From Harmothoe impar (lineage: Eukaryota > Annelida > Polychaeta > Phyllodocida > Polynoidae), in assembly GCA_947462335.1 (NCBI GenBank), contig OX381717.1, positions 48,589,523-48,653,522 on the forward strand: a stretch of 64,000 nucleotides of DNA, given 5' to 3'. The notes under the pieces are model-generated. The model ran no database searches and had not been told where the DNA came from. It saw only the letters and a list, made by a program, of their open reading frames with translations. The position numbers and the translations under genes are program-made. Positions 34,700-43,963 of this stretch are shown piece after piece. Within the stretch, counting starts at the first letter, position 1. Each line of letters starts with the position of its first letter.

Positions 34700-35074
34700 A
34701 GTGCCTCTAAATATTTTCTAAAACTTTTAAAAAGCATAAAAATATCATCAATATTGCTCCCAAAAAATGAAATAGGCCTCTAAATATTCTTTAAAAACAT
34801 TGGAATATGTTCAATATTGCCCCCAATGGCAGTAGTGGGCAGTATTATACTTCTGCAGTTTCCCTGGAAAGCCACACCGGAATTTATTTTTCTAAACCCT
34901 CTTTAGGGCAAGACATAATGGGGAAAAAATCATCCTTTTTCGTTGGCCTTCGTGGAAGCAGGGGTACTGAGTGCGATTTTACGTGCAATAGTCATAATAC
35001 ACATTGTTACATTGGTGTGTATGCATACATGGGGGCACCATGACAGAGGCTTCGTATGTCAGTAATAAGTAATA

Positions 35075-35525
35075 GATATAGATCAAAATAACCACAGTAA
35101 ACTGGCTGGCACCCTTATAGTTATATTTTGAGTTAGCCTCACATAACCATTGTCTGTTTTAAACTACGTAATAGATAGACTATGGTTATGAGAGGCTAAC
35201 TCAAAATAACCACAGTAAACTGGCTGGCACCCTTATAGGGTGCCTGCCCCTCTACAGTAGTCATATTTTGAGTTAGCCTCACATAACCATTGTCTATCTG
35301 TTTTAAACCACAGCTGTAAGGTTATGTGAGTCTACACAGAAATAACCAAGGTGTGAACTCCGTTGTCTTAGCCCTCTGCTGTGGTTTAAGTAATAGTTAG
35401 ACTATGGTTATGAAAGGGTAAATAGAAGGCCCTCCGCTGTGGTTTAAGTGGAAATAACCAAGGTGTGGATTTCTTTGTCTTAGCCCTCCACCGTGGTTTA
35501 ACTAACAGATAGACTATGGTAATAA
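35075..35525. repeat. Complex direct-and-inverted repeat block
   Basis: CAAAATAACCACAGTAAACT then GGCTGGCACCCTTATAG occurs twice in direct order. TTTTGAGTTAGCCTCACATA occurs twice directly, and its inverse (GAGGCTAACTCAAAATA) lies between. A second half repeats GAAATAACCAAGGTGTG and CCGCTGTGGTTTAA. It could form hairpins. Possibly nested insertions of one element. Confidence 0.75.
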
Positions 35526-35644
35526 TGTGGTTTTGCCAATCTGAGTTTCAATTTATTTGGGTGACATGCAAACTATACATCAAGGAAAATCATATTGGCT
35601 TATACCACTATTGACATGCGACTTAAATACAAGACAAACGAGGG

Positions 35645-35856
35645 TATACGGGACTAGCGCATCCCGGTACCTCAGGTAGTCGGGGGCTAAACCCCTATCT
35701 CCTTACCAGGCTAATCCCCTCCCCTCACACCTAGAACAAAGGTGCTGATAAGAAATTCACCCATGATGTACTGCTCCGGAGTTGGGGGCCTAACCATTAT
35801 GCATTGCTCTGAGCCAAGATGGCGGCCCCCATAGCATAATGCGCTAGTCCCGTATA
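35645..35856. mobile_element. 212-bp MITE with 18-bp ends
   Basis: TATACGGGACTAGCGCAT and its inverse ATGCGCTAGTCCCGTATA bound the element. Non-coding; TA may be the target duplication. Confidence 0.8.
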
Positions 35857-36060
35857 ATGTATGTTGATATGATCCTAGCCACCGCCTACATCTAGACCAG
35901 ACTTGTTCTGTCTCCGTGCTCCGTTACTCTTCGTCCCCTACAGTGACAGCACTGCCTACCTACATCCTGCTAAGATATATCATTGAATCATTGAATGATT
36001 CAATATCATTGAATCTCCTTATCAGGCTAATCCCCTCCCCTCACACCTAGAACAAAGGTG
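35701..36060 (+). repeat. 44-bp direct repeat pair, 316 bp apart
   Basis: CCTTACCAGGCTAATCCCCT then CCCCTCACACCTAGAACAAAGGTGC at 35701-35744 recurs at 36017-36060 with one change. The first copy lies inside the preceding MITE, so part of it was duplicated or a second partial copy inserted. Between them lie a short CATTGAATGATTCAA palindrome and unique sequence. Confidence 0.8.
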
Positions 36061-36115
36061 CAACGCTGGCGAGTAACTCGCCAGCGCTGCACTGGTGCAT
36101 CATGACAACAGGCCC
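36061..36115. mobile_element. TTAA-type MITE, hairpin fragment
   Basis: ACGCTGGCGAGTAACTCGCC then AGCGCTGCACTGGTGCATCATGAC: one hairpin module of the family without termini. Confidence 0.55.
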
Positions 36116-36604
36116 TAACTGGTGACAGTGTAGAACCAGACAGGGAAGTGGGAGTATAGACAGGTATCATGTTTGTACAACAGGATGAGCATTACACTGA
36201 TGAATATGGTGCCAAATTACTTCTCACATATTAAAGGAAGTGTGAACAGTACAGGGTTTTTAGTTCTTAGTTCGTTTTGCAGGAATTCCTACGTTTTTTT
36301 CTGGAATTTCTGCATTAAATGATGTTATTTTCCTACAGAAAATCGGCTATAATCAAAAGATTTCATACTTTTTGTCGACCAAGGAGCAGCTGCGGAGTGG
36401 CATCTGGCATTGGGGATGATATCACTGTACTACATTGTAATCCCAATTGGAAGAAGTCTGAGACATTTTAAAGCATTTGAGGCAACATGGATGGGGTGGA
36501 GGGTAGGGCTGGTAGGGGGGGGGGGGTGAGGGTTGACTCAGGCTGGGGGTGACTTGTCTGAGGGCTGTCAGTGAGACCCAGAGGAATGATGGATTGTAGA
36601 AGTT

Positions 36605-36715
36605 GCTAAACCCTTAACCCTTTAAAGGCAGCATTACAGTACTACCTTAATGCGCCACACCCTTTTATCGCCACCCCTTTTACCGCCGTATGCTGCTGCC
36701 CCTAAAGGATCAAAA
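36605..36715. mobile_element. TTAA-type MITE, decayed copy
   Basis: TTAACCCTTTAAAGGCAGCA at the left and GTATGCTGCTGCCCCTAAAG at the right; the hairpin modules are lost. Confidence 0.5.
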
Positions 36716-36976
36716 GGACACAGGCCCCAAAGAGGAGACTTATAGTTTGCCTTGTATGTCAGTGTTATTTAGAAAGCTAATACTTCACCCACTTTTTAGT
36801 GATGTATCGCTGAGTCCATGTTTGTGCTAAGTCTGGTTGCCCAGACTATGGTCCTACTAGGGAGTGTCAGTAAATACCTCACTGACTTATGTATGTCTAA
36901 ATATGGCACCAGACTAAAGTATGTTTAAGTAGGTATTACTATAAAGAACAGGTATGTGTACCCAAATACCCTTATT

Positions 36977-37125
36977 CAGGGATGAAAGTCTTCAATCTTT
37001 TCCCTGATTTCAATGTGTTTTTTTATGTCATGAAGACCTGTACTTAAGTTAGTCTATAGAGGACCTTTAATCTGGGGCCTCAATTTGAACATTTAATTTT
37101 TTTAGATTAGTCAATTTCATCCCTG
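36977..37125. mobile_element. 149-bp MITE, CAGGGATGAAAGT family, with 6-bp target duplication
   Basis: CAGGGATGAAAGT left and ATTTCATCCCTG right. CTTATT flanks both sides directly (36971-36976 and 37126-37131). The interior contains GACCTGTACTTAA, TATAGAGGACCTTTAAT and GGGGCCTCAATTTGA, shared with the copy at 40653. Confidence 0.9.
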
Positions 37126-37845
37126 CTTATTAATATGACAATATTTACATTTGTTTAAGTAGTGAAGGGAAAATTAATGGGCAGGTGTGTAGCCCATCGC
37201 TCTATTATCATGCTTTCCTGCCTCTCTTTCCATCCTTTGCAATGCTCTCCTTCACTTCCTCTCTCCACTGTCCCCTCTATACACCCCCCCCCCCGCCCCC
37301 ACTCCCCACCATCACCCCTCTACCAGGGATGTACATGTATTAGAGGGTGTGTGAGACTTCCTGTCGTTAAGTGCAGTAGTTTATCCCCCTGGAGGAGGGC
37401 CTACACCTCACCTGGGGCCATTGTCCTAAGGGTGCAGCTTAAGCCACAGGTGTTAAGCTGTCCTAAGCCGCCCATTGTCTGGGGACTAAGTAGGGGAGGC
37501 TGGGTCTGGATTAACAGGCTGTAGTATGTTTTATGATGTAACTTGGGATGTGGTATATTTTGGGCACTTGTCAATCCTCTGTACTATAATCAGCTGCTAT
37601 ACATTAGTATTATGTACATTGACCAAAATGTATATATGGTATTTAGACTCATAGATACCTATAGTCATAGTATATTCTCTCGATAGAAGTATGTGTATAT
37701 ACTGTATACATGTATGACATACAGTATGTAGGCATGGGATTGATGACCGGTTAGTATATCCATGCAATTCAGAGATGCCACTTTTCCTACTTTTAACTTT
37801 AGGAAGTCCTACCCTTTCCCTGAGTTTAATTTCTAAATTGAATTG

Positions 37846-38092
37846 GGCCAAAAAGAAAGGTTTGTTTCAGGTCACCCGAATGCATTTTTGAAGATTACTT
37901 TTTTTATTTTTACACTTTTTTGGGGGTAAATTTTAGTTTTGCAATTTAAAAAAAAATATTCCCCATTTTTGCAATTTTTTGGTATCGTATAAATGGGCTG
38001 TAAAAAAAAAGTTTAAAAAAAAAAAAATCCGACCCACCGACCCTAGATTTTCATCCCATGTTACCTGAAACAAACCTTTTTTTTATTTGGCC
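37846..38092. mobile_element. GGCCAAA MITE, copy 2
   Basis: GGCCAAAAAGAAAGGTTTGT left and the inverse ACAAACCTTTTTTTTATTTG then GCC right, with CAGGTCACC/GTTACCTG just inside and CCGACCCACCGACCCTA near the right end. Same family as 24962 and related to 42022. Confidence 0.88.
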
Positions 38093-38216
38093 TTATATGA
38101 AAATACAGACTGAAATATAGGAATAATTTGTCCACCAGGGAGTGGCACCTCTGAATTGTAAAAGGCTGGATAGTCAATGTCAGTAGACGTGACCAGCTAA
38201 ATACATCTACTAAATA

Positions 38217-38247
38217 CCCCCCCCCCCCCCCACACACACACACACAC
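38217..38247. repeat. Poly-C followed by (CA)n
   Basis: Simple sequence: C run then CACACACACACACAC. Confidence 0.9.
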
Positions 38248-38250
38248 TGT

Positions 38251-38973
38251 CTGGGGGCAGTCCTTCAATAGTCCTTGACATGTCTGTTGTCTACATGTAT
38301 TGTACATGTGTTACTATAGCCTCTATGGTGAACTAAGTAAGATTTATTCTATATTTAGTCCTTTACATCCTAGCATTATCTATATGGGTTTTAATGGATG
38401 TGTGTGCATTAATTAATGTTGATGCAGATTTAACCTGCTATACTACCGGATAGTCTGATGCTAGGGAATATTTATTATATATGCAGAACTTTGATCCCCC
38501 ACCCCCACCCCTGTGGGAACACAACCTCCAACATTTTTGGGCAGCAAAAAAAGGAAAGTGGGTTAAAAGTTAATAGATCTATGCTATGATTCATGAGCAT
38601 CAACAAGGAGATCTAAAATAAGGAATTGACAGTCATTCCTCGATGAAGCTAACTACTGTGGCACTGGCATGCTATAGGTTAAACCACCGGTATTGTCCAC
38701 ACCCTGGCCAAACAACACTCTCAAAGATGACACTTGAATGGCAAAGTAATAAAACTAATTTTTGTTTAGCAATTATGGTATACAACAATCTAAAACCTCT
38801 CATCCACCGATTATTGAAATTAATAAATAAATGGTTCAGCAATGCGATGGTTTATTGTCAGTTGGTGACTAATCCCTGACTTTGAGACCAACTAATTGTG
38901 TCAGCTGTCCAAACAATAGAGTGAGGCTAAATAGGAATAAATTGTATAGGAGTGTGCGCGTCTGTGGTTGGGT
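38251..38973. other. Gene-free spacer
   Basis: Nothing recognised. Confidence 0.5.
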
Positions 38974-39233
38974 TTAGCCCTTTAAGGACAGCATAGTGTT
39001 CTAATGCATTATATATTGTTGTTATGATGTATGAATGCAGCCATGGCAAGTAACTCAAATTGGTGTATCAAACCGACCCGAGCGTATATAGGGTTGATAC
39101 AGTCCCGGAGGGCCGGGGATGATGCATGAATGCAGCCCTGACACTCGAGTAGACTCACCAGAGCTGCATTCATGTATCATGACAATAAAGGGTATGTCAC
39201 ATTAAAGCACTAAGCGGTCCTTATAGGGTAAAT
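38974..39233. mobile_element. TTAA-type MITE, near full-length, about 260 bp
   Basis: TTTAGCCCTTTAAGGACAGC left; TTAAAGCACTAAGCGGTCCT then TATAGGG right. Two hairpin modules (ATGAATGCAGCCATGGCAAG and ATGAATGCAGCCCTGACACT with ACCAGAGCTGCATTCATG) are separated by the GGTTGATACAGTCCCGGAGG linker. First of a cluster reaching 43381. Confidence 0.85.
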
Positions 39234-39425
39234 TATGGGACACTTTGGAGCATATTTGGCTGTCAGAAGATGAGTGGGGCCTGATATAGGAGAGAAGCTT
39301 TGGGAATGATGCCAGACAACCTTCAGTTTCAGAAGGTCAATGACAATAGCAGTGGGGTTCTCAATGACAAACTGATTCTACTAGTATGCTACTATATTAG
39401 AGATAAAAAACGTGTTTAGTATCCA

Positions 39426-39637
39426 ACCCTTTAAGGACAGATGTCGTTCAAAGATGACATGTGTTGTCATGATGCACCAATGCAGCCCCGGCGAATAACT
39501 CACCGGTGCTGCATTGATACACCATGGCGACCCTTTGGCAGTGTCTCAACCCCTTAGGATCGGCAAGATGGTTGAATGTAGCACTGCCGAGTTGCGACAA
39601 AGGACATGATGCATTATGCCATTCACAAAGGGTTAAG
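39426..39637. mobile_element. TTAA-type MITE, variant with GATGTCGTTCAAAGATGACA
   Basis: AACCCTTTAAGGACAGATGT left and AAAGGGTTAA right. It belongs to a subfamily with GATGTCG(T/C)...AAGATGACAT(T/G)TGT, shared with 42790-43039. Confidence 0.82.
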
Positions 39638-39909
39638 ATCCATACATTAGGTCTGGGCTTAATGTCTAGAAAATATATCAACGGTCCGGTGGGTTGATGC
39701 GTTATATTGCAGGTTCTGTGAGAAATTGTATGAACAGAGGTTTTGCATTTAGATATTACTCCTTCATCGGCATTTAGGTCCCTACCCAGTTGTGCACTGT
39801 CGGTAGTACACAGTCCTTGACCGATATCGACAAAGTGCATTAAGATCTATTGAGATTATATGCAGGCAATCTGTCAAATACAGGTCACTTGATGATACAT
39901 CCATCATAC

Positions 39910-40113
39910 TTAACCCTTTAAAGCCAGCAGAGTTCCTGATAGCATGATACATGAATGAGCCCTGAAAAGTCCTCATGCATCATGACGAGCCTTAAAGAGG
40001 AGTTGATACATTCCCAAAGGGTTTGCATGATACAAACTCGCCGATGCTGTATTGGTCGCATCATAACGACAAATGTTCCTTTTATAAGGCAATATTCCGC
40101 CCTTAAAGGAACA
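39910..40113. mobile_element. TTAA-type MITE, decayed copy
   Basis: TTAACCCTTTAAAGCCAGCA left, CATGATACATGAATGAGCCC, CTCGCCGATGCTGTATTGGT and a right end CCGCCCTTAAAGGAAC. Confidence 0.7.
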
Positions 40114-40283
40114 ATGATATTACTCAGGTATGTGAATGGTAGTTCTGTATCTTAAGTGAATCTGACTGAGTATCATATATAGAGTGCTTTAGGGTATAGG
40201 GGTCTACACTATAGTGTAGAAATATATTTATGTTTAGTCCCCAACAATGCTAGTGCTGTTGTGGTTATATACAGATATGTGTA

Positions 40284-40505
40284 CCGTAAATTCTCGTGTA
40301 GAAGCCGCGGCTTGTACAAGAATCAAAACCCCAGTGCTGCTTATAGCATTTTCCAAAGGTGGGGCTGCGGCTCATACAAGTATTTTCGCCAGTATAGTAT
40401 AGTTTTAAAGTCACTATAATCAGACCCACTGTATGGCTTATAGGATCTCCCCAGACTCGGGGTGCGACTTATACGCGAGTTAGGCTTATAAGTGAGAATT
40501 TACGG
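40284..40505. mobile_element. CGTATAAGCC-family MITE, intact copy with TA flanks
   Basis: CCGTAAATTCTCGTGTAGAA left; the inverse TTATAAGTGAGAATTTACGG right; TA on both outer flanks (40282 and 40506). 222 bp, with GTGCGACTTATACGCGAGTT inside. TA duplication plus short inverted ends suggest a Tc1/mariner-type target preference (inference). Confidence 0.88.
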
Positions 40506-40585
40506 TATGAGTGGCTGTATTGGCCGTCATGAAGCATTAAGGATGAAGGATGTATTTAATATGCGTATACACAGATGGTCGATTA

Positions 40586-40650
40586 ACCCTGTAATGATAA
40601 CGACAGGTGAACATGAAGCCCTGTTGCGTCATGCTATACTTGAAGGGTTA
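40586..40650. mobile_element. TTAA-type MITE, internally deleted
   Basis: TTAACCCTGTAATGATAACG left and GCTATACTTGAAGGGTTA right within 70 bp, both hairpin modules deleted. Its last bases form the target of the neighbouring 149-bp MITE. Confidence 0.5.
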
Positions 40651-40652
40651 AA

Positions 40653-40801
40653 CAGGGATGAAAGTATTCAGGTGTTCCCCTAATTTTAAGGGTGTGTTTT
40701 TTTGGTCGCCAAGACCTATACCTAACTATAGTGGACCTTTATTCAGGGGCACCAATTTGAAAATATCAAGTTATTTTTGAGATTGGTCACTTTAATCCCT
40801 G
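40653..40801. mobile_element. 149-bp MITE, CAGGGATGAAAGT family, second copy with 6-bp target duplication
   Basis: CAGGGATGAAAGT left and CACTTTAATCCCTG right. GTTAAA flanks both sides (40647-40652 and 40802-40807). Same length as the copy at 36977, with a matching interior (GACCTATACCTAA, TAGTGGACCTTTATTCAGGGG). Confidence 0.9.
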
Positions 40802-41064
40802 GTTAAAGCCTGTCAAAGAGCTCTGCCAAAAATAAAACGCCTGCTCCGCTGTGCATATTAGCACAGTCGCACATTTATTTGGTGAATATTAGTAGGTTGG
40901 TATAGCAATGGCTTACTACAGCTCGTTTTTCTTATCTGGTGATATCTCCATCTAGTAACATTCCTAAGCTTCCAGCTGACTTGACTCCAGATATAGGGGC
41001 ATATTTTTCGGCTAAAGTGTATACTATACGGTAACAATAGCGTATGGAAATTTGCCAATGAATA

Positions 41065-41285
41065 GCCATTTAACAGTAAATGATCGCATGGTGCTTTAAT
41101 GTGATGGTGTCCTTTGTCATCATGATGCACGAATGCAGTTCGAGTGAGTAGGTAGCAGCCATGCATCATGCCTATCCTGAGTGCCTGCTGTCGGCATGAT
41201 GCTTCACTTACCAGGGCTGCATCCATGCATCATGGCAGTAGAAATATAAATTCACTAAAGCAGTATGCGACCCATGAAGGGTTAA
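41065..41285. mobile_element. TTAA-type MITE
   Basis: TTTAACAGTAAATGATCGCA then TGGTGCTTTAATG left; TAAAGCAGTATGCGACCCAT then GAAGGGTTAA right. Both hairpin modules and the GTCGGCATGATGCTT linker are present. Confidence 0.82.
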
Positions 41286-42021
41286 AAAGACACCGTGGCC
41301 GATTTGTCCAAAGTGTCACCTGCAAAGGGCCCTTGGACGGGGTGATATTCTGATAGTGAACTGATAGCACAACGCTAGAGGAGTGCCCCGGGTGCTATCG
41401 GACGCTGTTATGTTAACAGAGGTCGCTATTGGATTCTTATCTGATAATGGGAAGATAATTGATACAGGAGTAGGTATTGTCGAGTGGTGATCCAATATAG
41501 GACGTATTCATATGTGAATGAAGGCTTGACCTGTGCTGCAGGGTACCAGGTGGTCGGAAGTGTATCACTGTAGTAAGGTAGGCTGATAAACACATTTAAA
41601 TATAATTATTTAATATTATTATATATCAATTATATATTATTATATTATATATTAAATATTATTATTTTTACTATATAATATATATATCCTTCAGCGTCAG
41701 GATATAACGGGTGGCTTTCAATTTGGTGGGTCCTTTATTCTTTTGCTAATACTAAGCAGGCGCTTATTCAAAGTTCTATTTTAACAATCAAGTGATAAAC
41801 AGGCTAAGATGTTTCTCAATGATGGATCGTTGAACTGCATAGTGGTTAATAATATCACAACTCAGATGGCTCTGGGGAGTTTTCACTTTCCTCAGGTTTA
41901 GTCCTCTAGCTGTTGTTTGCTAAATATAAGTATGACCCTTGATATTTCCAAGATGAGTTTATCTTTCATGTAGCGTCTAGGGGACGGGTCGGTAAAACCT
42001 ACCCAAAATATATATACACAA
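41286..42021. other. Gene-free spacer with AT-rich tract 41590-41690
   Basis: About 100 bp of almost pure A/T with overlapping ATATTAT/ATAATAT palindromes at 41590-41690; nothing else recognised. Confidence 0.6.
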
Positions 42022-42255
42022 GGCCTAAAAAAATAATTTGTTGTGTTCCGGTAACTTAGCCAAAAATAAATAGGGTCGGTAGATCGATTTTTAAATTATT
42101 TCTTTGTAGAATTCTTTTTGGTAAAAAAAGAGTGGTTTTAGTGGTAAAATCGCCAAAAATGTCATACATTTTCTCATAAATGAAAAAAATGTCGGGTCGG
42201 CCCCAAATACGTAGGGTCAATCGGGATACCGGAACACAACTTTTTTTTTTAGGCC
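42022..42255. mobile_element. GGCC(T)AAA MITE, related subfamily
   Basis: GGCCTAAAAAAATAATTTGT then TGTGTTCCGGTAAC left; inverse ACCGGAACACAACTTTTTTT ... AGGCC right. It shares TAGGGTCGG near both ends with the families at 24962 and 37846. Confidence 0.82.
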
Positions 42256-42429
42256 CAACTATACTGAGGAGTAATGTTACTGCTTGAGTGTGTGACCCAA
42301 ACCACTTTGTGGAAAGATCGCGCATCAAATAATTTTACTTCAAAATGGAAAGTGATGATATATAGATAGCATAGATGGATGCAGACAGTAGAATAGAAGC
42401 ATGCGTGGGTACTGCGATACCATAATATG

Positions 42430-42590
42430 CTCTTAAAGAATATTGCCCATCGCTGCATTCAAGCATCATACGGGGTTGATACCCTCCTCCCCCCCCCCCC
42501 CACCCAAAGTGAAAATATGATGCACCGATGCAGCATGGCGACTCATTGGTGCATAATACGACAAATGTCATCTTTTAGTGAAGGGTAAAA
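42430..42590. mobile_element. TTAA-type MITE, rearranged copy with poly-C
   Basis: CATCGCTGCATTCAAGCATC, CGGGGTTGATACCCTCC, a 14-base C run, ATGATGCACCGATGCAG and a decayed TTTTAGTGAAGGGTAAA end. Confidence 0.6.
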
Positions 42591-42789
42591 CTGTAGGGGT
42601 AAGAGAACCTTATAGCACTGAGCCTGAGCAGACAAGATGTACCTAGTTCTATGAAGTACGGGTACCTGGTACGTGTGGACCCTAGTACGGACGACCTGGT
42701 CGTGACGTGTTATCATAACCTGATGAAGATCCTGGAGTTTAACCTCTAACAGTACTTTCCACACACATCACGAGTCAACCAATTAGCCA

Positions 42790-43039
42790 TTTAACCCTTT
42801 AAGGACTGATGTCGCTAAAAGATGACATTTGTCGTCATGACCCTTCAATGCAGCCCTGGCGAGTAACTCACAAGTGCTACATTGGTGCATTATGCCGATC
42901 CTCCGGTAGTGTCTCAACCCCTAAGGATCAGCATGATGCTTGAATGTAGCCCTGTCAACTAACTCGCCAGGGCATTCCTGCATCATGACTACCAAGGGCA
43001 CGATGCATTAATGCATGATACCGTCCTTAAAGAGTTAAA
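42790..43039. mobile_element. TTAA-type MITE, full-length, TTAA at both ends
   Basis: TTAACCCTTTAAGGACTGAT left and ACCGTCCTTAAAGAGTTAA right. Contains the AAGATGACATTTGTCGTCAT hairpin, GCCCTGGCGAGTAACTC modules and the GTCTCAACCCCTAAGGATCA linker. About 430 bp upstream of the SLC7 coding start. Confidence 0.85.
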
Positions 43040-43119
43040 CCCATTGGGAAGTATAGCCCCAATAGGCATAGGATGTGTTAAATTTTATGCTTTGTATGAA
43101 CCCCGTGAAAAGAAAATTG

Positions 43120-43381
43120 TGAGAGTAATTCGCCAGTGCTGCATTCATGGATCATGCCGACCCTATAGCTCAGCATGATGCTGCATTCATGGATCATGCC
43201 GACGCTATAGCTCAGCATGATGCTGCATTCATAGATCATGCCGACCCTGTGGGATTATATCAACCCTATAGGGTGGGCATGATGCTTGAATGCAGCACTG
43301 GCGAGTTAGTGATAATGACATGCATTACGACGACAGTGGGCAAAGCATATTAAAGCAACTATATATGTCACAAAGAGTTAA
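43120..43381. mobile_element. TTAA-type MITE with internal 42-bp tandem repeat
   Basis: The hairpin unit TGCTGCATTCATGGATCATG, ending CAGCATGA, is repeated with a 42-bp period at about 43137, 43179 and 43221. The rest of the element follows (GGGTGGGCATGATGCTTGAA) and the right end ATATTAAAGCAACTATATAT precedes GAGTTAA. It ends about 90 bp before the SLC7 start codon. Confidence 0.8.
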
Positions 43382-43459
43382 GATATGCATATAATCATGA
43401 ACGCATCATGTTAAACAAAAATTAATTTAACTAACCATCTATTTAAATTGTCTCATTGC

Positions 43460-43461
43460 AG
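43460..43461 (+). promoter_or_regulatory. Splice acceptor upstream of the SLC7 start codon
   Basis: TTGTCTCATTGCAG directly before GATCCCAAG-ATG is a good 3' splice site. It implies at least one upstream untranslated exon, not located here, and places the promoter further upstream, within or beyond the MITE cluster. Confidence 0.6.
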
Positions 43462-43470
43462 GATCCCAAG

Positions 43471-43963
43471 ATGGCGGAATCAAATGACAAGAAACAACTC
43501 AACAACAACCCCGCCAATGGCGGGGGTGAGATTGGTGTCCCGGACGACAGCGACAAAGTCCAGCTCCAAAAGAACATGGGCCTTTTCAACGGAGTCGCCA
43601 TGATCGTCGGCGTCATCGTGGGCAGCGGGATCTTCGTGTCGCCCGCCGGGGTTCTCCAACAAACGGGAAGCGTGGGGCTGGCGTTAGTTGTGTGGACGGT
43701 TAGCGGCTTTATTTGTCTCCTCGGAGCGGTATGCTTCTCAGAACTGGGTACGATGATTGTGTCTTCTGGCGGCATGTATGCGTACATACAGAAGGCATTC
43801 GGGAACATGGCAGGGTTCCTGTATCTGTGGATATCCATGTTGATCACGTTCCCGGCGGCGAACGCGGTTATCGCGTTGACGTGTGGTTATTACGTGTTAC
43901 AGCCGTTGTTCCCTTGCGGTGCACCAGATCCCGCCGTCAGACTCATCGCCGCCATGGCAATTA
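43471..43963 (+). CDS. SLC7 coding exon 1
   Basis: Encodes residues 1-164: a hydrophilic cytoplasmic N-terminus of about 35 residues, TM1 with GSGIF, TM2, TM3 and Cys149. The exon itself begins at 43462; GC-rich at synonymous sites compared with its surroundings. Ends in phase 1 at a GTAAGT donor. The TTG-initiated extension (MQDPK) would start within the splice acceptor and is rejected. Confidence 0.95.

Noticed and set aside
43456..43470. N-terminal extension of the SLC7 protein from a TTG
   Set aside because: The TTG lies inside the splice acceptor; the first ATG after the acceptor at 43471 is in strong context and gives a normal N-terminus.
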